From CAZNVB01 sp964576265 (lineage in GTDB: Bacteria > Acidobacteriota > Aminicenantia > Aminicenantales > UBA8522), in NCBI GenBank assembly GCA_964576265.1, contig CAZNVB010000191.1:1-40407 (forward strand): DNA of 40,407 nt, written 5' to 3'. Shown here piece by piece: positions 23,986 through 31,043 of this stretch. Within the stretch, counting starts at the first letter, position 1; each line of letters starts with the position of its first letter. The notes under the pieces are model-generated. The model saw only the letters and a list, made by a program, of their open reading frames with translations, was not told where the DNA came from and made no database searches. The translations under genes were made by a program, and so were the position numbers.

Positions 23986-25233
23986 ATGAAAAGATCTTCT
24001 TTTTTGGTTTGGCTTTTTACCGGATTCGTTGCGTCTTTCGCCTCGGCTCAGCCCATTCAGGAAGAAAGCCTGGTCGTCAACGTTGAAGTCCCGGTTCGAG
24101 TCTTCCGGGGCTCCGAATTTGTCGATCACCTGACGGCGGCCGATTTCGAAATTTTTGAGGACGGAGTCCGGCAAAAAATCGAGGCCGTTTACCTGATCAA
24201 GAAGAGAACGATCGAACGCCGTGAGGAAGAAAGGATGTTTCGGCCTGAGACCGCGAGGAATTTCTTCTTTCTTTTTGAGATTTCGGAATATGTCCCGAAG
24301 ATCGACGAAGCGCTGGCTTATTTTATTAACGATGTCCTCGCTCCCGGCGACAATATCATTTTGGTTACGCCGCTGAAAACTTATCGGATGTTGAGCCAGG
24401 CCATCGCGGCGAAGCGAAAGGAGGATCTCCTGGCACAATTCCAGGGCATCCTGCGCCGAGATACCAGCCTGGGGAGATCCGAGTTCCGGAATATCGTCCA
24501 GGAGCTCGAGCGATTGGCCCGGGCCCTTTCCCAGATGATTGCCGGCAACCCGTCGGTTTCCACGCCTGAAACTCCCTTGCGCATGGATCGCCTGACAAGT
24601 CCGGAAAACGAGGGTCGGACGATCGATGATCTCCTTCAAAGATACTCAACGCTGTTAAGCCAACTCGATAGTCTCCGGGCGCTCGACCCGCAATCCGTCG
24701 TCGATTTTGCCTCGTACCTGAAGGGAGTCGAAGGCCAGAAAAACGTCTTTTTGTTCTATCAAAGGGAGTTTATCCCGAAAATCGACCCGAAAGTTCTCTA
24801 TCAATACATGGAGCTTTATCAGGACCGTCCGGACCTTCAGCAGCGGATCCTGGATCTCTTCGAATTTTATAAGCGCGAACTGACCTTTGATCCCGAGATT
24901 ATGAGAAAGGCCTTCGCCGACTCGGCGGTCTCGATTCATTTCCTCTTCTTGACGCTGCCGCCGGAGGACGTTCCGGGGATTCGCCTCGATGAAGAGTCGG
25001 ACGATGTATACTCGGTTTTTCGCGAGATCTCACGGGCCTCGGGCGGGTTCATTGAGAGTTCGGCCAACCCGCTGCGGTTGATGAGAAGCGCCATCGAGGC
25101 CGCCGATAATTATTACCTGATCTATTATTCGCCGCAGAAATACGTCCGGGACGGCTCATTCAAAGAGATTCGGGTTCGAGTCCGTGATCCCGGCTTGAGG
25201 CTCGTCCATCGGCTCGGCTATTACGCCCGATAA
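23986..25233 (+). CDS. exported VWFA-related protein of acidobacterial type
   Basis: A 415-residue secreted protein. The signal peptide is SSFLVWLFTGFVASFASA-Q. A beta-strand opening (LVVNVEVPVRVFRGSEFVDHLTAADFEIFEDGVRQKIEAV in two parts) is the hallmark of the VWFA-related family abundant in Acidobacteriota and Aminicenantes. The following Rossmann-like part lacks the metal-ion site expected of a working VWA domain: where D-x-S-x-S should be, the sequence reads FEISEY. The central region (170-260) is helical and polar, and the tail resembles family ends (YYLIYYSPQ, FKEIRVRVRDPGLRLVHRLGY). Function unknown. The ATG has AAGGATGAA immediately upstream. It is divergent from the cytochrome operon. 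Confidence 0.75.
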   Translation: MKRSSFLVWLFTGFVASFASAQPIQEESLVVNVEVPVRVFRGSEFVDHLTAADFEIFEDGVRQKIEAVYLIKKRTIERREEERMFRPETARNFFFLFEISEYVPKIDEALAYFINDVLAPGDNIILVTPLKTYRMLSQAIAAKRKEDLLAQFQGILRRDTSLGRSEFRNIVQELERLARALSQMIAGNPSVSTPETPLRMDRLTSPENEGRTIDDLLQRYSTLLSQLDSLRALDPQSVVDFASYLKGVEGQKNVFLFYQREFIPKIDPKVLYQYMELYQDRPDLQQRILDLFEFYKRELTFDPEIMRKAFADSAVSIHFLFLTLPPEDVPGIRLDEESDDVYSVFREISRASGGFIESSANPLRLMRSAIEAADNYYLIYYSPQKYVRDGSFKEIRVRVRDPGLRLVHRLGYYAR

Positions 25234-25286
25234 AGACCCATTCGACGCCACCTCTGTCCGGCCTCTTCGGAGACATCATCGACCTT

Positions 25287-25307
25287 CCCCTTTGATTAGC
25301 TAAGGGG
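25287..25307 (+). terminator. weak stem-loop after the VWFA-related gene
   Basis: CCCCTT (25287-25292) pairs with AAGGGG (25302-25307) around a 9-base loop, about 50 bases after the stop. There is no clear U-tract, so this is only a candidate. Confidence 0.25.
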
Positions 25308-25380
25308 GTGAGGGGTTTCGATCTCATCCAATAAAATTTCCTCCCCAAATTGCCTTTCCTAAAATCGGGATCTTTGCAAT

Positions 25381-25398
25381 AAGCATCCGCGGATGCTT
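25381..25398. repeat. 18-bp perfect palindrome upstream of the sigma-54 activator gene
   Basis: AAGCATCCG joins directly to its reverse complement CGGATGCTT with no loop. It ends 75 bases before the GTG start at 25473 and could be a dimer-binding operator. Confidence 0.7.
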
Positions 25399-25410
25399 CC
25401 CCCCGGGGGG
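25399..25410. repeat. 12-bp perfect palindrome next to the 18-bp palindrome
   Basis: CCCCCC followed by GGGGGG lies directly against the 18-bp palindrome. Its role is unknown; it could stall polymerase or form part of a compound operator. Confidence 0.6.
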
Positions 25411-25472
25411 GTTGAATTGGACGTTTTCGTTCAATCTGAGAAAAAGACTGCCGTCCGGTCGTTCAATTCGAT

Positions 25473-26903
25473 GTGGACACTTCAGTCAAAAATCTCGAGC
25501 TGTTTTCGCTTCGATTTCTCAAAATGCTCAGCGAGGAACTTCCTTCGGACCGTGCCTCGATCGTTTATTTGGACGACCGAGGGAAGTCCTTGTTTGAAAT
25601 CGTCTGGCCGCAACCGGCCGGTTCGGTCGAGGACGTTGCCAAGGATATCGTCCGCCAGGCAATCGAGGAACAGAGACCCCTTCTGGCCAGTCGGCAGTTG
25701 CGGTTTTCGGAGACAGGCGCTCAAAAGAGCGCTCTTGCCGAAGTCAGCTTGCTCTGCCTCCCCTTGGGCTCGCTCGAAGGACCGAGGGGAGCCATTTGTC
25801 TCTGTCGGGACGGGGAGCTCGAGCCCTATTCCTGCCAGGATCTGGAATTCCTCGTTTTCCTTTCTCCCGCCCTCCAGAGAGCTGTGGCCGGTTCCGGGGA
25901 GACAGATCCCTCCGACCGTTCGGATTCCGCGGAGGGAAAAGCCGTCGATCCCATTATCGGCACGAGCCCCGCTTCGGCTTCTATTCGGGAGTTGATCGAG
26001 CGTTTTAAGGACCTCTCCTCACCCGTTTTCATTTACGGAGAAAGCGGGACCGGGAAAGACGTCGTCGCCCGCGCCATCCATGAAAGAGGGGCGAGGCGAA
26101 CCGGGCCTTTCATTGCCGTCAATTGTGTCGCCATTCCGGAACTTCTTCTGGAGAGCGAGCTTTTCGGCCATTCCCGAGGATCCTTTACGGGGGCGCTTCG
26201 CGACAAGCTCGGGCTGATCGAGGCCGCCGATCGAGGGACATTTTTTCTCGATGAAATCGGCGACCTGCCCTTGCCCTTGCAGGCGAAACTTCTCCGGCTG
26301 TTGGAAGAGCGGGAAATCCGGCGGATCGGTGAGACTCGAACCCGCCGAGTTGATGTCCGGTTCATCAGCGCGACGAATAAAAATTTGGAAAAAGAGATTG
26401 AGCAGGGGAAGTTTCGCCTGGATCTTTACTACCGCCTCCGCATTCTGACGATCGAAATTCCCCCTCTGCGGGAGAGAAAAGAAGACCTTCTTCTTCTGAT
26501 CAACCATTTTGTTTCTCGCTACGCGAAAGAGATGGGAAAAGACCGGATCTATGTCACGCCTCAAACGACGGAGCTTTTGATCAGCTACTCCTGGCCGGGA
26601 AACATCCGGGAATTGCAGAACGAGATTCAACGGGCTCTGGTCCTGGCAGGAGAGGAGAACTTGCTCCGGCCTGAACATCTCTCCTCCAAGCTCAATCCCG
26701 GGGCCGAGACGTCTTCGCCGCGCTCCTACAGCTATTTCCAGGCCAAAGCGGAGTTCGAAAAGCGATTCCTGCGGCAGGCTTTAGACCGCTTTGGGCATAA
26801 CAAGGCCCGCACGGCAGCGGAGATCGGGCTGACCAGGCAAGGGCTTTTTAAGTTATTGAAAAAATATGAATTAGGGAATAAGAAGGGCCGCCTTTCGGGC
26901 TGA
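25473..26903 (+). CDS. sigma-54-dependent transcriptional activator with GAF-like sensor
   Basis: A 476-residue enhancer-binding protein. The N-terminal region (1-140) looks like a GAF sensor (IVYLDDRGKSLFEIVW, LLCLPLGSLEGPRGAICL). The AAA+ domain (about 160-400) has Walker A GESGTGKD (189-196), ESELFGHSRGSFTGA (L1 loop GSFTGA at 236-241), Walker B GTFFLDEIGDL, ISATNKN and LYYRLRILTIEIPPLRER. A Fis-type helix-turn-helix ends the protein (ARTAAEIGLTRQGLFKLLKKY). The L1 loop differs from the near-invariant GAFTGA by A-to-S. The start is GTG 25473, the only plausible one after the in-frame stop at 25437; no good ribosome site is seen, so an internal ATG at residue 18 is possible. The signal and target genes are unknown. 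Confidence 0.9.
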   Translation: MDTSVKNLELFSLRFLKMLSEELPSDRASIVYLDDRGKSLFEIVWPQPAGSVEDVAKDIVRQAIEEQRPLLASRQLRFSETGAQKSALAEVSLLCLPLGSLEGPRGAICLCRDGELEPYSCQDLEFLVFLSPALQRAVAGSGETDPSDRSDSAEGKAVDPIIGTSPASASIRELIERFKDLSSPVFIYGESGTGKDVVARAIHERGARRTGPFIAVNCVAIPELLLESELFGHSRGSFTGALRDKLGLIEAADRGTFFLDEIGDLPLPLQAKLLRLLEEREIRRIGETRTRRVDVRFISATNKNLEKEIEQGKFRLDLYYRLRILTIEIPPLRERKEDLLLLINHFVSRYAKEMGKDRIYVTPQTTELLISYSWPGNIRELQNEIQRALVLAGEENLLRPEHLSSKLNPGAETSSPRSYSYFQAKAEFEKRFLRQALDRFGHNKARTAAEIGLTRQGLFKLLKKYELGNKKGRLSG

Positions 26904-26909
26904 GAATCT

Positions 26910-26925
26910 GAGGCCTTCCGGCCTC
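26910..26925 (+). terminator. stem-loop after the sigma-54 activator gene
   Basis: GAGGCC-TTCC-GGCCTC, a 6-bp perfect stem with a 4-base loop, starts 7 bases after the stop codon. It is followed by TGTTGCC, not a strong U-tract. Confidence 0.4.
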
Positions 26926-27001
26926 TGTTGCCTTGGATCGGGATCCAATAAGGTCGAAGCGTCTTTTCCTCCGAGCGATTTTCTGCTACATTGAATCCAT
27001 C

Positions 27002-27280
27002 ATGAGCCAGAGCGAAAAGAAAGGCCGAATTTTTGATCTCGTCTGCCCTTGCTGCCATTCCCTTCTCTGGGTGGATGAGCTCAGTCGGGAGGTCGTCAAG
27101 TCGGAGAAGCAGGCGGCGAAGACAAAAGGAAGTCTGGACGAGCTGCTGGAAAAAGAAAAGAAACGACGGGAAGAATTCGAGCAAAAGTTTGAGGCCACGA
27201 CCGAGCTGGAGAAGCGAAAGAAGGAAAAAGCCGCTGCCTTATTCGAGAAAGCGCTGGGGAAGACGGACCAAGACGATTAG
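27002..27280 (+). CDS. small CPCC zinc-ribbon-like protein with charged coiled coil
   Basis: A 92-residue protein with no confident family. The N-terminal part reads RIFDLVCPCCHSLLWVDELS; the C-P-C-C-H cluster looks like half a zinc knuckle. The rest is strongly charged and probably a coiled coil (LDELLEKEKKRREEFEQKF and following KRKKEKAAALFEKAL). I chose ATG 27002 because everything before it lacks protein character, although no strong ribosome site is visible. Its stop shares four bases with that of the convergent nhaC gene (27277-27280). The absence of a second cysteine pair suggests dimeric zinc binding or a redox role; both are guesses. Confidence 0.6.
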   Translation: MSQSEKKGRIFDLVCPCCHSLLWVDELSREVVKSEKQAAKTKGSLDELLEKEKKRREEFEQKFEATTELEKRKKEKAAALFEKALGKTDQDD

Positions 27281-28701
27281 CTGCCGATCTGGGTTTCATC
27301 TTCCCGGATTTTCGGGGCCATCGATAATCCCGCATAACCGTATGCTCCGAGGATCATAATCGCTGCCCAATTGGCGATGGCCCAGGGCAGATAGCTCAGC
27401 ACGGGAACGCCGAGCGCGCCGGTGATATAGACTCCGGCCATACTCCAGGGAACAAGGGGGACGATGATTCCGCCGCACTCATCGATGATCCGGGAGAGAT
27501 TCTTGGCGGCCAGGTTTTTCTTCTTGTAGGCCTCTTTAAGAAGGTCGCCGGGGATGATGACCGCGAGATAGGAACTGCCGGTGACGATCGCGGTGAGAAC
27601 ACAGGAGCCGATGGTTACGGCGACCAGGCTGCCGACTCTTTTGGCCACTTTCATAATCCGGTCAAGAATCACCGCCAGCATGCCGGTTTTTTGCATGATG
27701 CCGCCGAAGCTGAAAGCCGTGAAGGCGACAAGCTGGGTTTCCATCATGCTCATCAGGCCGCCTCGAGAGAGCAGATTGTCCACGACTCCGACTCCGGTCC
27801 GGGCCGGATAGCCCGAATTGACGGCTTGAGCGATCCGGACGATCGTCTCCTGCTGAAAAATGATCGCCAGGAGAGCGGCAAGGAGCGAGGAGAGGAGCAT
27901 GCCGGGGATGGTCGGGCGCTTGGTATAAGCCATGTAGAAAACGACGAGCAATGGCAAGAGAAGAAGGACGTGGAAGCGGAAATTCTTTTCGAGCGTTTCC
28001 AGGATCAGAGTCAGATCGGGGGAGGAAATCGTCTGCCCCGAGAAGCGGAGCCCGAGAAAGAAATAAACCGTCAGACCGATCAGCCACCCCGGCGCCGCCG
28101 ACCAGATCATATGCTTGATGTGGTCGAAAAGATTGGCCCCGGCGGTCACGGCGGCAAGGTTTGGGATGTCCGAGAAAGGGGACATCTTGTCGCCGAAGTA
28201 GGCCCCGGCCACGACGGCGCCGGCCGCCAGTCCAAGCGGGATACCCATCCCCATGGCGATTCCGATGAAGGCGACTCCCACCGTTCCGATGGTGCCCCAA
28301 GACGTGCCGGCCGCCAGAGCCGTGATGCTCGTTACAAGACAGGCGGTCACAAGGAAAAATTTCGGCGAGATGAGCTTGAGTCCGTAATAAATGATCATCG
28401 GAATCGTGCCGCTGGCCATCCAGGATCCGATGAGGATGCCGACGCAGAGCATGATCAGGATTGCCGGCATGGCTCGGTGGATGCTGTCGATGATTCCCTG
28501 CTGCATTTCTTCCCAGCGGAATCGCAGCCACATTCCCAGACACCCGGTCAGAAATGCGGCGGCCACGAGAAGGACCTGCGGCCGGATTTTATAGACGCCA
28601 TAGCCGACGGCGAGGAGCAAGCCCATGGCGACGATCGGCAGCAGAGCCAGGCCGAAGGGAGGGACTCTTCTTTCGGGATTCCTGTCCTCTTTCGGGTTCA
28701 T
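27277..28701 (-). CDS. nhaC: NhaC-family Na+/H+ antiporter
   Basis: A 474-residue integral membrane protein with about 11-12 hydrophobic spans. The signature GAYFGDKMSPFSD (166-178) and AAGTSWGTIGT (130-140) are typical of NhaC antiporters, as is the C-terminal EYGG-like SRIIDECGGIIVPLVPWSMAGVYITGALGV. It exchanges sodium and protons across the inner membrane. It lies 44 bases downstream of the isoaspartyl dipeptidase gene on the same strand, a likely operon. Similar NhaC-type carriers next to peptidase or amino-acid genes sometimes transport organic acids, so substrate other than Na+ cannot be excluded. Confidence 0.88.
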   Translation of the reverse strand: MNPKEDRNPERRVPPFGLALLPIVAMGLLLAVGYGVYKIRPQVLLVAAAFLTGCLGMWLRFRWEEMQQGIIDSIHRAMPAILIMLCVGILIGSWMASGTIPMIIYYGLKLISPKFFLVTACLVTSITALAAGTSWGTIGTVGVAFIGIAMGMGIPLGLAAGAVVAGAYFGDKMSPFSDIPNLAAVTAGANLFDHIKHMIWSAAPGWLIGLTVYFFLGLRFSGQTISSPDLTLILETLEKNFRFHVLLLLPLLVVFYMAYTKRPTIPGMLLSSLLAALLAIIFQQETIVRIAQAVNSGYPARTGVGVVDNLLSRGGLMSMMETQLVAFTAFSFGGIMQKTGMLAVILDRIMKVAKRVGSLVAVTIGSCVLTAIVTGSSYLAVIIPGDLLKEAYKKKNLAAKNLSRIIDECGGIIVPLVPWSMAGVYITGALGVPVLSYLPWAIANWAAIMILGAYGYAGLSMAPKIREDETQIGS

Positions 28702-28745
28702 CTTGAGTCCCTGCTCCGGTCTCTTCGGGTTCGATCACTCAAGGC

Positions 28746-29927
28746 TCATTCCTCTTGATCTTGGTTGAACGTTCCTTTGGCCAGAAGTTTTCCTTCAGCC
28801 ATCATCCACCGCCCGCGGGCCATGACATCCCTGAGCTCGAACCGGGAATCAAAAAAGATAAGGTCGGCATCGCCGCCGACCTTAATCCTGCCTTTTGCTG
28901 GCAACTGATAGAGCGTCGCGGCATTCGTCGAGAACAGCCGAGCGCCTTCTTCGACGGAGATGGCCCGGCGGCGCAGAAGACCCGTCAACGAGCGGAGAAG
29001 GCTTTTCTGACCGGCGATTGTCAGGCCGACTAAGTTGCCCTTGGAATCGAAAACCGGCAGGCTGCCGTTGCTGTCCGAGCTCACGGTGATCCGGTCGAGC
29101 GGGACTCTTCTTCGGCGCGAGATCCGGATCGCTTCTTCGATGCCGAGCTCAAGGCTATGGTTCTCCGGTTCCTCTCCGGCCGTGAGATCAAAGGCCCCTC
29201 CAGCCAGGGCGAACCGCACCGCTTCCGCAAACAGCTCCCGGTTTCTATTGACATGGGTGGGGATCACCTGGGAGGGCGGAATTTCCGTCTCCCGGATCAG
29301 CCGAAAGACCATATCGAGCCGGCCGACGCCGTCGCCCAGATGAAGGTGCAGGATTCCGGCTTTCCCTCCGAGCAGGCCGCCGACCCGGCATTCCGCGGCC
29401 AACCGGGCGAATTCGTCAAACGTCGGCTGCGAAGACCGGTGGTCGGAGATGGCGATTTCTCCAGCTCCGATGACCTTGTCGATGAGGACAAGGTCGGACC
29501 GGACACTTCCGGTGAGGGTCTGAGGCGGAATTTCATAAGACCCGGAGAAAATAAAGGCCGTAATGCCCTCGGTTTCAAGGCCGCGGGCCTTGGCCAGGAG
29601 CGATGTCATATGACGGGTGATTCCGTCCGTTCCCAGGCAGCCGATGACCGTCGTGACCCCGCTCCGAACGATATCCTCAATCCGGATTTCCGGCGCCCGG
29701 GTGGAAGGTCCGCCCTCGCCGCCTCCCCCGATGAGATGGACATGGGGATCGATGAGGCCGGGAAGAATCGTTTTCCCAGACGCATCCTGCGAATCATAAG
29801 GTATCCCTCTGATCTTGATCGCGCCCGGCTCGGCGACGGCGACGATCTTTTCTCCGGCGATAAGGAGATCTTTTTTCCCGGCGGGATCCGGCCCGTAAAG
29901 ATTCCCGTTCTTGATCAGAGTGAGCAT
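28746..29927 (-). CDS. iadA: isoaspartyl dipeptidase (beta-aspartyl-peptidase)
   Basis: A 393-residue amidohydrolase-superfamily enzyme. Metal ligands and active-site residues seen are H62 and H64 in LIDPHVHLIGGGGEGG, the loop GVTTVIGCLGTDGITRH, GSYEIPPQTLTGSVRSD (Tyr and substrate-binding residues), AISDHRSSQP, HLHLGDG, THVNRN and the catalytic Asp in VSSDSNGSLP. These match IadA, which cleaves isoaspartyl dipeptides arising from damaged proteins. The start has GGAGG 6 bases upstream. With nhaC downstream it suggests coupling of dipeptide use with ion or acid transport. Confidence 0.93.
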   Translation of the reverse strand: MLTLIKNGNLYGPDPAGKKDLLIAGEKIVAVAEPGAIKIRGIPYDSQDASGKTILPGLIDPHVHLIGGGGEGGPSTRAPEIRIEDIVRSGVTTVIGCLGTDGITRHMTSLLAKARGLETEGITAFIFSGSYEIPPQTLTGSVRSDLVLIDKVIGAGEIAISDHRSSQPTFDEFARLAAECRVGGLLGGKAGILHLHLGDGVGRLDMVFRLIRETEIPPSQVIPTHVNRNRELFAEAVRFALAGGAFDLTAGEEPENHSLELGIEEAIRISRRRRVPLDRITVSSDSNGSLPVFDSKGNLVGLTIAGQKSLLRSLTGLLRRRAISVEEGARLFSTNAATLYQLPAKGRIKVGGDADLIFFDSRFELRDVMARGRWMMAEGKLLAKGTFNQDQEE

Positions 29928-30054
29928 CGTCGCCTCCGGCGTTCCGAGGGAAGATTAGGTTATCACTTCTGGCGGCGGAAAGACAAGAAGAGGGATTCAG
30001 CGAGGCCTTTTCCAATTCGGGACCGTTGATTTGAGAGGCGGCGGCTGCTCCGAG

Positions 30055-30909
30055 ATGAGTCGCAAAAACAGGACGCAGCCCAGCGGCAGCGATTCCGCAG
30101 GGCGTTTTACTTTTGCGGAGAATTTTGCTATAGAAAAAACGATCGAAAAGATGGAGTCCTTCGAACAGGAGTATCGGCGGGTCGAGCCGACCCTTCAGAA
30201 GTGGATCTCCTTTCTTCTCTTTAAAAAGAAAATCCGGGTTCTGGGACTTCAAAATTGGGTCAAAGAAGGCCCGAATATCGTCGTCGGGAATCACTGCGGT
30301 GCGTTCAAGGATGTGGCTATTCTTTTGCGCATCGCGCCGCGGATGATTTTCTTTACGGCGAACAAAGAAATCTTCACCCCCGAGAATTTCAACCGCTTGA
30401 TCCTCAAACATTTCAAGCGGCACCTCAAAGATTTCGGCCCGATCCTCTACATGCTGCTCAGGCCGCTCCGGAATTCTCTCGTCCGATTTGTCTCGGGCCA
30501 CATCACCCGAGTGGGCACGATTCCCGTCGACCTCAACGGCAGCCGGCGGGAGGCGCTGAGCCGCTGTCAGGAATACCTAAGAAAGGGGAGGGCAATCATT
30601 ACTCTTCAGGGACGAGGCCGAGTCCGGCCGCACGATCCTCATCCTTATGTCAGCCCTTTCAAACGCGGGCCGGCCATTCTGGCCAATAACCTTTATCATG
30701 AAAACGGCATTTCCGTGCCCATCACCCCGCTGGCTCTCTTCGGCACCCAGCTGCCGTGGATTGTTCCGGCGACGATCGGAGTGAATATCGGCGAGCCGAT
30801 GTTTATCCAGGATTACCTGAAGGACGATTTCAGTCAGACGATTGAAAATTTCAGAAACGCCCTGGAAGACCGGGTCAAAGCCTTGTTTCTCGAATTGATC
30901 CGGAAATAA
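30055..30909 (+). CDS. divergent PlsC-type acyltransferase
   Basis: A 284-residue protein of the 1-acylglycerol-phosphate acyltransferase superfamily. The segment PNIVVGNHCGAFKDVAIL is clearly the catalytic block, but the spacing is H80-x5-D86 in place of the canonical H-x4-D. Where F-P-E-G-x-R-S is expected the sequence has TLQGRGRVRP, so the glutamate is missing. FFTANKEIF and SVPITPLALFGTQLPW follow the usual order. It probably acylates a lipid precursor at the inner-membrane surface, but these changes leave activity and substrate in doubt. I chose ATG 30055; a TTG at 30031 is in frame. The gene stands alone, divergent from iadA. Confidence 0.75.
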   Translation: MSRKNRTQPSGSDSAGRFTFAENFAIEKTIEKMESFEQEYRRVEPTLQKWISFLLFKKKIRVLGLQNWVKEGPNIVVGNHCGAFKDVAILLRIAPRMIFFTANKEIFTPENFNRLILKHFKRHLKDFGPILYMLLRPLRNSLVRFVSGHITRVGTIPVDLNGSRREALSRCQEYLRKGRAIITLQGRGRVRPHDPHPYVSPFKRGPAILANNLYHENGISVPITPLALFGTQLPWIVPATIGVNIGEPMFIQDYLKDDFSQTIENFRNALEDRVKALFLELIRK

Positions 30910-31043
30910 CGGGCAAATCGTCCTTTTTAGAGAATTGTTCTTCCTCGCGCCCGGCCATCGAATTTTCCTTTTCCCCGTCCGACCAAATTCTATGAAAACT
31001 ATAAAATCGATAAAAATAATAGAGACTGAGCCGCCGGCAAGCC

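Noticed and set aside
27691..28758. 355-codon plus-strand ORF
   Set aside because: Antisense to nhaC; composition rich in His, Asp and Arg as expected from the complement of a membrane-protein gene.
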